Shown piece after piece: positions 43,629 to 51,819 of a DNA stretch of 64,000 bases (position 1 is its first letter; the number at the start of each line of letters is the position of its first letter). The stretch covers positions 150,850 to 214,849 of the forward strand of contig JAMLIS010000004.1 of the NCBI GenBank assembly GCA_023954015.1, written 5' to 3'. The notes under the pieces are model-generated. The model saw nothing but the letters and a program-made list of their open reading frames with translations. It was not told the DNA's origin and searched no databases. The position numbers and the translations under genes were made by a program. The DNA comes from Burkholderiaceae bacterium. Its GTDB lineage: Bacteria > Pseudomonadota > Gammaproteobacteria > Burkholderiales > Burkholderiaceae_E.

Positions 43629-46334
43629 ATGCTGTCGCCGAACTTCGTCCTCCTGGTCGCGCTGCTGTACGTCGCGCTGCTCTTCGCGGTGGCTTTCCAC
43701 GGCGACCGCCGGGCCCGCGCCGGACGCCTCGGCTGGCTGCAGTCCCCGATCGTCTACACGCTGTCGATCTCGGTCTACTGCACGTCGTGGACCTTCTACG
43801 GCGCGGTCGGGTCGGCTGCGCGCAACGGGCTCGAGTTCGCGACGATCTACATCGGTCCGGTGCTGGTGTTCGTCGGATGGTGGGCACTGCTGCGCAAGCT
43901 CGTGCGCATCGGGCGCACGCAGCGCATCACGTCGATCGCCGACATGATCTCGTCGCGCTACGGCAAGAGCGAAGCGCTCGCCGCCCTCGTCACCGTGATC
44001 GCCGTGATCGGCGGCGCACCGTACATCGCGCTGCAGCTGAAGGCCGTGACCACCAGCTTTCACGTGATCAGCAACATCGGCCCCGAATCGCTGGCGGGCA
44101 TGCCCACCGTCGCGCCCGACTACAACACCGGCTTCTGGATCGCTGCCGGGATGGCCGTTTTCACGATCCTGTTCGGCACCCGCAACATCGACGCCAACGA
44201 GCGGCACCACGGCGTCGTGGCGGCGATCGCGCTCGAGGCGGTGGTCAAGCTCGCGGCGCTGCTCGTCGTCGGCATCCTGCTCGTGTTCTTCATCGCCGGC
44301 AGTCCCGGCGAACTGTTCGACCTCGCCTCGCCCGAGCTGCTGCACTCCGAGGACGTGTTCGGCCCGCGCTGGGTGACGCTCACTTTCCTGTCGGCCGCGG
44401 CGATCGTCTGCCTGCCCCGCCAGTTCCAGGTCGCCGTCGTCGAGATCTCCGACGAGCGACATCTGCGCACCGCGTCGTGGCTCTTTCCGCTCTACCTGTT
44501 CCTGATCACGCTGTTCGTGCTGCCGATCGCCATCGGCGGCCTGAGCATGCTGCCCGCCGGCTCGGATCCCGACATGTTCGTGCTGACGCTGCCGATCTGG
44601 GCGGGACACGACACGATCGCACTGCTCGCCTTCCTCGGCGGCTTCTCGTCGGCGACGTCGATGGTCATCGTTGCCAGCATCGCGCTGTCGACGATGATGT
44701 CGAACCACCTGATCATGCCGATCGCGCTGCGCCTGCACTGGGTTCCGGTCGGCCCGGGCGGCCCGATCCGCGGCTTCCTGCTCGGCAGCCGGCGCCTGAG
44801 CATCTGCCTGATGCTGCTGCTCGGCTTCCTCTACTTCCGCTGGAGCGGAAACTCCGACGCACTCGCTTCGATCGGCCTGATCTCGTTCGCCGGCGTCGCG
44901 CAGTTCCTGCCTGCCCTGCTCGGCGGACTCTTCTGGCGGCAGGCGAACGCCGCCGGCGCCTTCGCCGGACTGCTCGCCGGGGCGCTGCTGTGGGCCTACA
45001 CGCTCTTCCTGCCCAGCTTCGGCGGCGGACTCCTGCTGTCGCCCGCCGACATCGCCGACGGCCCCTTCGGCATCGCGCTGCTGCGTCCGCAGGCGCTGTT
45101 CGGCCTGGAGCGCGTCGACCCGCTCGTGCATTCACTGTTCTGGAGCCTGTCGGTCAACACGCTGCTCTTCGTGCTCGTCTCGCTCGCGCGCGAGCAGCGT
45201 CCGTTCGAGCGGCTGCAGAGCACGCTGTTCGTCGACGTGTTTCGCACCACGGCCGAGACCGCCTCGGGCCTGATCCGCCGATCGGCGACGACGTACGACC
45301 TGAACCTGCTCGCCGAGCGCATCCTCGGTCCGGACGAGACGAAGCGGCTCTTCGGCGACGTGTCGCCGGGCGCGACGCGCGCGGGCACAGCCAAGGCCGA
45401 CGCGGCGTTCATCTCCCAGCTCGAACGCAAGCTCGCCGGCAGCGTCGGCGGCGCATCGGCGCGCGCGATGATCTCGCAGGTCGTCACCGGCGAGACGATC
45501 AGCCTGGACGAGCTGATGAAGATCGCCGACGAGACGCAACGCATCCGCGAGTACAGCGAGCGCCTCGAGCACAAGTCGCGCGAGCTCGAGATCGCCGCGC
45601 GCCAGCTGAGCGAAGCCAACGAACGGCTCACGCAGCTCGACGCGCAAAAGGACGACTTCCTCAGCCAGGTCAGCCACGAGGTGCGTACGCCGATGACCTC
45701 GATCCGCTCGTTCTCGGAGATCCTGCTCGAGACGCCCGACCTGGATGCGGCGCGGGCGCGTCGCTTCCTGGGAATCATCCACGAGGAGAGCGAGCGGCTC
45801 ACGCGGCTGCTCGACAGCACGCTCGACCTGAGCCTGCTCGAGCGCGGCGAAACGCCGTGGGCGCTCGAACGTCTGGACCCCGAGCAGGCGCTCGATCGCT
45901 CGATCCGGATGTGCCACGGGCTGGCGGCGAACACGCGGGTGCGGCTCGTCGACGGCGAGCGCGCGCGCGGCGTCCTGGTCCTGGCAAACGCCGATCGCCT
46001 CAGCCAGGTTTTCATCAACCTGATCTCGAACGCGATCAAGTACAACACCAGCGAGGCGCCCTACGTGCGCCTGCGAAGCCGGATCGTCGACGGCACCTAC
46101 GAGGTGCTCGTCGAGGACAACGGGCCCGGCATCCGACCGGAGGAACGCGAGCTGATCTTCTCGAAATTCGCGCGCGGCTGGGCGCATACCCAGACCGCAG
46201 TCGTCGGCGCCGGGCTGGGGCTTGCGATCAGCTGGCAGATCATGCGCCGGTTGGGCGGCAGCCTGTCGCTGATGCCCACCAGCGGCCGCGGCGCGTGCTT
46301 CCGCGTCTCGCTCGAGGCGATCCGGGGAAGCTGA
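43629..46334 (+). CDS. SLC5-type transporter-sensor histidine kinase (CbrA/CrbS-like)
   Basis: The 901-residue protein joins a sodium:solute symporter domain of about 13 helices (1-500) to a STAC-like linker, HisKA (H683 in VSHEVRTPM) and HATPase (NLISNAIKYN near 800, GAGLGLAIS near 860). CbrA and CrbS kinases share this architecture and regulate carbon or acetate use. Paired with the receiver-only protein just upstream, it forms an unusual two-component set in which the response regulator has no DNA-binding domain. The ligand may be a transported small molecule. Confidence 0.9.
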   Translation: MLSPNFVLLVALLYVALLFAVAFHGDRRARAGRLGWLQSPIVYTLSISVYCTSWTFYGAVGSAARNGLEFATIYIGPVLVFVGWWALLRKLVRIGRTQRITSIADMISSRYGKSEALAALVTVIAVIGGAPYIALQLKAVTTSFHVISNIGPESLAGMPTVAPDYNTGFWIAAGMAVFTILFGTRNIDANERHHGVVAAIALEAVVKLAALLVVGILLVFFIAGSPGELFDLASPELLHSEDVFGPRWVTLTFLSAAAIVCLPRQFQVAVVEISDERHLRTASWLFPLYLFLITLFVLPIAIGGLSMLPAGSDPDMFVLTLPIWAGHDTIALLAFLGGFSSATSMVIVASIALSTMMSNHLIMPIALRLHWVPVGPGGPIRGFLLGSRRLSICLMLLLGFLYFRWSGNSDALASIGLISFAGVAQFLPALLGGLFWRQANAAGAFAGLLAGALLWAYTLFLPSFGGGLLLSPADIADGPFGIALLRPQALFGLERVDPLVHSLFWSLSVNTLLFVLVSLAREQRPFERLQSTLFVDVFRTTAETASGLIRRSATTYDLNLLAERILGPDETKRLFGDVSPGATRAGTAKADAAFISQLERKLAGSVGGASARAMISQVVTGETISLDELMKIADETQRIREYSERLEHKSRELEIAARQLSEANERLTQLDAQKDDFLSQVSHEVRTPMTSIRSFSEILLETPDLDAARARRFLGIIHEESERLTRLLDSTLDLSLLERGETPWALERLDPEQALDRSIRMCHGLAANTRVRLVDGERARGVLVLANADRLSQVFINLISNAIKYNTSEAPYVRLRSRIVDGTYEVLVEDNGPGIRPEERELIFSKFARGWAHTQTAVVGAGLGLAISWQIMRRLGGSLSLMPTSGRGACFRVSLEAIRGS

Positions 46335-46335
46335 C

Positions 46336-46362
46336 CGCCCCCTCCCGGCCGAGGGGGGGGCG
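46336..46362. terminator. GC-rich hairpin after the sensor kinase
   Basis: CGCCCCCTC (46336-46344), a 6-nt CCGGCC loop region and a G-rich arm (46351-46362) can pair in a strong stem directly after the stop at 46334. No T-run follows, so it is a weak terminator candidate. Confidence 0.35.
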
Positions 46363-46401
46363 CGAGGATTGCTGGGGCCCGGCACGCTCCTTTGCCGTCG
46401 G

Positions 46402-47511
46402 ATGGCCATGCCCCTGTTCCGGAGCTTCCGTCCCCGCCGCATCGCCGTGCTGCGAGCGCTGCCGATCGCCGACACCTTGTGCGCGGTTCCCGCGCTGCGC
46501 GCGTTGCGCCGTGAATGCCCGCACGCGACGATCACGCTCATCGGCCTGCCCTGGGCGCGCTCGCTGTCCGAACGGCTGTCGCGATACGTCGACGACTTTC
46601 TTCCGTTTCCCGGTTTTCCCGGATTCCCCGAGCAGCCTGTTCATCCGCCGGCTTTCGCTCGCTTCGTGCTCGAGGCTCGCTCGCGCGAATTCGACCTCGC
46701 CGTACAGATGCACGGCGACGGCCATGTCTCGAACCGCGTGGCACGGCTGCTGGGCGCACGCCGCATCGCCGGATTCCAACCGGACAGCGAAGACGAAGCC
46801 GACGAGCGATCCCGAAATGCCTGGCTCGCCTATCCCGATCACGGTCATGAAGTGCGCCGCCTGCTCGCGCTCACGCGATTCCTCGGTTGTGCTTCGCGCG
46901 ACGAGTCGCTCGAGTTTCCGCTGCTTCCGGCAGACCTTGCCGAACTGCACGACAGCGGACTCGCCCGGCGGCTGGCGCCGGGACGGTACGTATGCGTGCA
47001 CCCCGGCGCCCGGTCGGCGGAGCGGCGCTGGTCCGTCGAGCACTTCGCTGCGGTCGCCGACGCGCTGCATGAAACGTCGGGGCTGCCGATCGTCGTGACC
47101 GGCTCGGAAAACGAACGCGAACTCGCCGCCCGGATGCGATCGCGAATGCGATCGCCGGCAGTCGACGCCACCGGTGCGACTTCCTTCGGCGCACTCGCAG
47201 CCCTGGTCGCCGATGCGCGCCTGTTGGTGGCCAACGACACCGGCGTCTCGCAGCTGGCGTCCGCGCTGCGGGTCCCTTCGGTCGTGATCTTCAGCGGATC
47301 CGATCCGCGACGCTGGGCGCCGCTCGACGCCGGCCTGCATCGCCCGGTGCTTGCCCGACCGGACGGCGACCATCGCCGGGCAGTCGTCGCGCAGGCGAAG
47401 GAGCTGCTGGCCGCGGCGTCCGACGAACCGGCGCGCTTGTCCTCGGCCCCGCTGCCGATGCGGCGCACCGCAGTCGTCGCCCGGCACCGCAGTGCCGGCT
47501 CCCGCAGCTGA
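46402..47511 (+). CDS. Glycosyltransferase family 9 protein (heptosyltransferase-like)
   Basis: The 369-residue protein has the GT-B fold of ADP-heptose:LPS heptosyltransferases: RRIAVLRALPIADTLCAVPALRAL at the N-terminus, YVCVHPGARSAERRW at the centre and LVANDTGVSQLASALRVP in the donor site. It probably adds a heptose or related sugar to an envelope glycan. ATG at 46402 is used; an upstream ATG at 46369 and one at 46408 are possible. It stands alone between a sensor kinase and a DUF2868 gene. Confidence 0.82.
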   Translation: MAMPLFRSFRPRRIAVLRALPIADTLCAVPALRALRRECPHATITLIGLPWARSLSERLSRYVDDFLPFPGFPGFPEQPVHPPAFARFVLEARSREFDLAVQMHGDGHVSNRVARLLGARRIAGFQPDSEDEADERSRNAWLAYPDHGHEVRRLLALTRFLGCASRDESLEFPLLPADLAELHDSGLARRLAPGRYVCVHPGARSAERRWSVEHFAAVADALHETSGLPIVVTGSENERELAARMRSRMRSPAVDATGATSFGALAALVADARLLVANDTGVSQLASALRVPSVVIFSGSDPRRWAPLDAGLHRPVLARPDGDHRRAVVAQAKELLAAASDEPARLSSAPLPMRRTAVVARHRSAGSRS

Positions 47512-47550
47512 GCGCCCGACGAAGTCGACCCGGCGCGACTCTCGCATCCT

Positions 47551-47566
47551 GCGGTGCCGGCACCGC
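47551..47566. repeat. 16-bp perfect palindrome between glycosyltransferase and DUF2868 genes
   Basis: GCGGTGCCGGCACCGC is a perfect palindrome. A related hairpin, CCGGCAC-CGCA-GTGCCGG, lies 53 bp upstream at 47481-47498 inside the 3' end of the preceding gene. The shared CCGGCAC/GTGCCGG arms suggest a REP-like element or terminator remnant. Confidence 0.5.
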
Positions 47567-47631
47567 GCACCCCAGGACCCGCCGCAGCCGGCCGTAACGC
47601 ATTGCCGGCTACGATGGAGCCTGCGTCCGGT

Positions 47632-49170
47632 ATGACGGATGCCCGGCAACCCCGAATGACCGAATCCGAAGCCCGAAATGCGCTGCTGCTGCGCGCCTTC
47701 GAACTCGCTCCGCCCGGCGTAGTCCGGTGGACCGACGACGATCGCGCGTGGGCGAGCCGCGCCGCTGCCGAAGTCGAAGGCGCGAACGCCTCCGGCGAGC
47801 GCTTCGTCGCGCGCCGCGCGCAACTCGCGCTCGAGCGACTCGGCACGCGTGAAGCGACCGTTCGGCGTGCGCAACGGGGCACCGACTGGCGTCCCTGGTT
47901 CGGCTGGGCGCTGCCGGCGATCGCGATCGTCGCCGGCGTGGCGAGCGATGCGATCGGACCTTCCCGACACGTGAACGTGCTGGCTCCGCCGCTGCTCGCC
48001 GTGATGGCGTGGAACCTCGTTGTGTATATGGCGATCGCGCTGCGCGTGCTGCTGCTTCGACGCACACGACCGCGAAGCGGAATCCTCGCACGCGCGATCG
48101 GCCGCGTCGCGCAGCGCGCGATCGTCCCGGGGCGCGACAACCGCGGCGCGGACGACGCCGGCGATGCGAGCGCTCGCCGGCGCGCACGGCACACGGTCGT
48201 CGCCCGTTTCGCCGCCGACTGGGCACAGGCGAGCGCCGCGCTGACCGCAGCGCGCAGCGCGCGCGTGCTGCACGTCGCTGCGATCGCATTCGCGCTCGGT
48301 GCGCTCGCCGGGTTGTACGTGCGCGGCCTCGTCTTCGAGTACCGCGCCGGATGGGAGAGCACCTTCCTCGATGCGAACGCGCTGCACGCCGTGCTCGGCT
48401 TCGTGCTTCGACCGGCATCGATGCTCACCGGAATCGCGCTGCCCGACGTGGCACGCCTCGAGGCGATGCGCTTTCCGGAAACGGCGGGCGAGCGGGCAGC
48501 GCCGTGGATCCACCTGTACGCGGTCACGGTCGCGCTTGTCGTCGTTCTTCCCCGCGCGCTGCTCGCGCTGTACGACCGCGTGCTCGAACACCGCCTCGCC
48601 CGGACCTTCGCGCTGCCGGCCTCCGATCGCTATTTCGCCTCGCTGCTGCGCGAGCACTCGGGCGAAGCCGCGGTAGTGGTGGTCGTGCCGTGCCACTTCG
48701 AGCCCACGCCGCAGGCTACGCTGACGCTGCGTTCCCTGCTGGACATCGTGTTCGGTCCGGCACTGCGGCTCGTCATTGAGCCATCGGCGGCCTACGGCGC
48801 GGAGGAGAAAGTCGGCGCCGGGCCTGCCTCGGCGCCGTCGACGGCGCTCGTTCTGGCGCTCTTCTCGTCGAGTGCCACCCCGGAACCGGAAACGCACGGC
48901 GTGTTCGTCGCGCAGCTGCTCGCCGGCACGCCGGCGGGTGGAGAGCTCGTCGCGCTCGTCGACGAGTCGGCTTTCGCGTCGCGTTTCGGCGGCGGCGATC
49001 CGACGTCGCTTCGCCGTCGCGACGAGCGCAGGCACGCCTGGAAGCGCCTGCTCGCCGCGCACGAATGCCGCCCCGTGTTCGTCGATCTCGAGCGCGACGC
49101 CCCGACGGAGGCGGCGCGGCGCCTGCGCGAAGCGCTCGACCGGAAGATCGCGCAACCGATTCCCGAATGA
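47632..49170 (+). CDS. DUF2868 family membrane protein
   Basis: The 512-residue protein has about four predicted membrane segments (from WFGWALPAIAIVAGVA near 90) and a soluble C-terminal half. It is followed with ATGA overlap by a DUF3482 GTPase, and the two families are regularly encoded together. Function is unknown; a membrane receptor for the GTPase is a reasonable guess. ATG at 47632 is used; ATG at 47656 is possible. Confidence 0.75.
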   Translation: MTDARQPRMTESEARNALLLRAFELAPPGVVRWTDDDRAWASRAAAEVEGANASGERFVARRAQLALERLGTREATVRRAQRGTDWRPWFGWALPAIAIVAGVASDAIGPSRHVNVLAPPLLAVMAWNLVVYMAIALRVLLLRRTRPRSGILARAIGRVAQRAIVPGRDNRGADDAGDASARRRARHTVVARFAADWAQASAALTAARSARVLHVAAIAFALGALAGLYVRGLVFEYRAGWESTFLDANALHAVLGFVLRPASMLTGIALPDVARLEAMRFPETAGERAAPWIHLYAVTVALVVVLPRALLALYDRVLEHRLARTFALPASDRYFASLLREHSGEAAVVVVVPCHFEPTPQATLTLRSLLDIVFGPALRLVIEPSAAYGAEEKVGAGPASAPSTALVLALFSSSATPEPETHGVFVAQLLAGTPAGGELVALVDESAFASRFGGGDPTSLRRRDERRHAWKRLLAAHECRPVFVDLERDAPTEAARRLREALDRKIAQPIPE

Positions 49171-50681
49171 GCGACGCCGCCACCATTTCGCTGAGCCTCG
49201 TTTCCCACACGAACGTCGGCAAGACGACGCTCGCGCGAACCCTGCTCGGGCGCGACATCGGGATCGTGCGCGACGAAGCGCACGTCACCGAGTCGGCCGA
49301 GGAACACACGCTGGTCCGCACGCCGCAAGGCGACCGGCTCGTGCTCTGGGACACCCCCGGCTTCGGCGACAGCGCGCGCCTGGCGCGCCGCCTCGAGTCC
49401 GCCGGCGACCCGATCGGCTGGTTCGCCGGACAGGTCTGGGACCGCTTCCGCGATCGCGCGCTGTGGGCCAGCCAGCAGGCCGTACGAAACGTACGCGAGC
49501 GCGCGGACGTCGTGCTCTATCTCGTCAACGCCTCCGAGCCCCTGGCGCAATCGCGATACATCGAAGACGAAATGCGCGTGCTCGACTGGATCGGCAAGCC
49601 GGTCATCGTGCTGCTGAACCAGCTCGGTGCGCCCCGCCCCGCCAGCGAGGAGGCCGCAGAACTCGACGAATGGCGCCGACACCTGTCGAGCGCGCGCCCG
49701 GTACGCGCGGTGCTTCCGCTCGATGCCTTCGCGCGCTGCTGGGTGCAGGAAGCGACGCTTCTGCGTGCCATCGCCGACGTGCTTCCCGCAGAGCAGCGTG
49801 CGGCTTGCCGCCGACTGATCGACGAGTGGCTGAGCCTGCGCCGGCGCGTATTCGACGCCTCGATCGACGTTCTCGCGCAGGCGCTTGCGCGGATCGCGGC
49901 GGACCGCGAGCCGATCCGCGACGCCGGCATGTTCGAGCGGCTGCGCGACGCGGCGCACGCACTCGCACGCGCGCCCGCGGACAACGGCGATCCGGTACCG
50001 CTCGCCCGGCGGCAGGCAATGCGTGCGCTCGCGCAGCGCCTCGACGAGGCGATCCGTTCCGCCACCGATCGCTTGATCGGGCTGCACGGACTCGGCGGTC
50101 GCGCATCGGCCGAGATCATCGAGCGGCTCTCCGAGCACTACCGGGTGAGCACACGGCTGCCCGAAGGTCGGGCCGCGGTACTCGGCGGCGTGCTCACCGG
50201 CGCGCTTGCCGGCCTGAAGGCCGATCTCGCCACCGGCGGCTTCAGCTTCGGCGCGGGCATTCTCGGGGGCAGCCTGCTCGGCGCGATGGGTGCATTCGGC
50301 CTGGCACGCGGATACAACCTCGTGCGCGGAGGTCCGACGCCGGCGGTCGCCTGGAGCGATGCCGTGCTCGACGAATCGACAGCCGCCGTGCTCCTGTCGT
50401 ACCTGGCCGTGGCGCACTATGGACGAGGCCGCGGCGACTGGAGCGAGGCGGAATATCCGCCGCACTGGCGCACGCTCATGCAGACGGTGCTGGCGACGCA
50501 TCACGAAGTCTTCGAGCACGCCTGGTCGCTGCGCGGCGAGGAAGGCGGCGAGGCGATGCTCGCCTCGGCGCTTCGACCGGCATTGACCGGCGCCACGCTC
50601 GATGTACTGGCGCGGCTCTACCCGACGGGCGCGCGCGACTCGAAACTCGTCGTCCCCGATTCCGTACACGACGAAGCTTGA
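49167..50681 (+). CDS. DUF3482 family GTPase
   Basis: The 504-residue protein has a P-loop near residues 13-22 (SHTNVGKTTL), a G3 motif WDTPGFGD near 60 and G4-like LLNQLG near 150. It has a long C-terminal part with a glycine-rich hydrophobic stretch (LGGVLTGALAGL, then GAGILGGSLLGAMGAF) that could enter a membrane. It pairs with the DUF2868 protein. Cellular role unknown; dynamin-like or stress-related functions are possible. Confidence 0.8.
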   Translation: MSDAATISLSLVSHTNVGKTTLARTLLGRDIGIVRDEAHVTESAEEHTLVRTPQGDRLVLWDTPGFGDSARLARRLESAGDPIGWFAGQVWDRFRDRALWASQQAVRNVRERADVVLYLVNASEPLAQSRYIEDEMRVLDWIGKPVIVLLNQLGAPRPASEEAAELDEWRRHLSSARPVRAVLPLDAFARCWVQEATLLRAIADVLPAEQRAACRRLIDEWLSLRRRVFDASIDVLAQALARIAADREPIRDAGMFERLRDAAHALARAPADNGDPVPLARRQAMRALAQRLDEAIRSATDRLIGLHGLGGRASAEIIERLSEHYRVSTRLPEGRAAVLGGVLTGALAGLKADLATGGFSFGAGILGGSLLGAMGAFGLARGYNLVRGGPTPAVAWSDAVLDESTAAVLLSYLAVAHYGRGRGDWSEAEYPPHWRTLMQTVLATHHEVFEHAWSLRGEEGGEAMLASALRPALTGATLDVLARLYPTGARDSKLVVPDSVHDEA

Positions 50682-50878
50682 AGCGACCCCCGCGTCGATC
50701 GCCGCGGGCGCCGGATTTGCTGCCGTCCGTCGTCTTTCCCCGGTCGCCCGATTGCGGCCGATCGCGGCCGGATGCAGCATGGAGCGCACACGTTCCGGCA
50801 TCCGCCGGGCGTATACTGCTCGCGCTTTTCACGGGCGCCCGACCTCGGGCGCCGAGCCGAGTCCGCCGGAGTCCGATC

Positions 50879-51259
50879 ATGCGCTCGACCCGTTTCCCGA
50901 TCGCCCGTTTCCTTTCCCTGGCCTTTGCGGCCGTTGCGGCTTCGATGCCGCTGTCGACATCGGCCGCGGACCAGGCCGATGCATCGAGCTTCAATCCGTA
51001 CAACTTCAAGTTTCCTGCGGGGGTCTACCGCTGCGAACTGAACCGCAGCGTCGACGTTGCGCAGGTGTCCCCCGACATGCAGAGCGCCGTGCTGCGCTTC
51101 GACAAGAAGGAATACCGGATGAAGGCGGTGCACGCGCGAACCGGCGCGCTGCGCTACGAGGACCCGCAATCGGGCCTGGTCTGGCTGATCATCGCCGGCA
51201 AGTCGATGCTGCTCGACATGAAGCACGGTCGCCAGCTGGCGAACGAGTGCAAGGCGTAG
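50879..51259 (+). CDS. Exported MliC-like protein (putative lysozyme inhibitor fold)
   Basis: The 126-residue protein has a signal peptide (MRSTRFPIARFLSLAFAAVA, cut near SAA) and a mature 90-residue beta domain with VYRCELN and a terminal NECK cysteine pair, spaced as in MliC/PliC lysozyme inhibitors. GGAG lies upstream. A -10-like TATACT at 50812-50817 may start a separate transcript. The 197-bp gap before it holds nothing else recognisable. The assignment is by fold resemblance only. Confidence 0.55.
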   Translation: MRSTRFPIARFLSLAFAAVAASMPLSTSAADQADASSFNPYNFKFPAGVYRCELNRSVDVAQVSPDMQSAVLRFDKKEYRMKAVHARTGALRYEDPQSGLVWLIIAGKSMLLDMKHGRQLANECKA

Positions 51260-51404
51260 GTGCGCCGCGCGAGCATCCTGTCGGCGTACGCCACCGAGAT
51301 CGAGGCCCTGTACGCCTGAAGGCAAACGCGGGCTGCGCGCGTTCTGGACGGCGCACCCGCGCCGCTCGGCGAGCGCTTCCGGTGTCGGTGGACTGCCTGC
51401 CGGC

Positions 51405-51809
51405 TCAGGCGGCCGCGGCTTTCGCGCGCTTGGCCTGCAGCCGCTGTGCGGTCTTTTCCAGGCCGACGACGAAGCGGCTGTGCTTGCCGCGCGCGACCTC
51501 TTCCACCGCGTCGCGTGCGGTGAATTCGAACGTGACGGCAGGCCCATTGACTTCCGCCACCCGCACGGTGATCTCGACCCACATGCCGAGCAGCGTCGCG
51601 CCGACGTGGTCGAACTCCACGCGCGTGCCCACGGAATCCTTGCCTGCGCCGATGTGCGGAAGCACCAGTTCGCGGCAGGCGACCTCGACGTCGTAGAGCA
51701 GGCTGGGCGTGGAATACACGCGCAGGTCCTCGCCCATGAAGCCGATCGTGCGGCCCTGGTCGACCTCGATGCGGGTGGTGGCGCTCAGTCCGGGTTTCAG
51801 TTCGCTCAC
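51405..51809 (-). CDS. FlK-like acyl-CoA thioesterase
   Basis: The 134-residue hot-dog protein keeps the catalytic Thr-Glu-His of fluoroacetyl-CoA thioesterase FlK (T34, E42, H68 in STPSLLYDVE and FDHVGATLLG). It hydrolyses a short acyl-CoA. It lies 10 bp after an NDP-forming acyl-CoA synthetase on the same strand, so synthesis and hydrolysis of a thioester may be balanced. The natural substrate is unknown; fluoroacetyl-CoA itself is unlikely. Confidence 0.72.
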   Translation of the reverse strand: MSELKPGLSATTRIEVDQGRTIGFMGEDLRVYSTPSLLYDVEVACRELVLPHIGAGKDSVGTRVEFDHVGATLLGMWVEITVRVAEVNGPAVTFEFTARDAVEEVARGKHSRFVVGLEKTAQRLQAKRAKAAAA

Positions 51810-51819
51810 TCTTTCTTCC

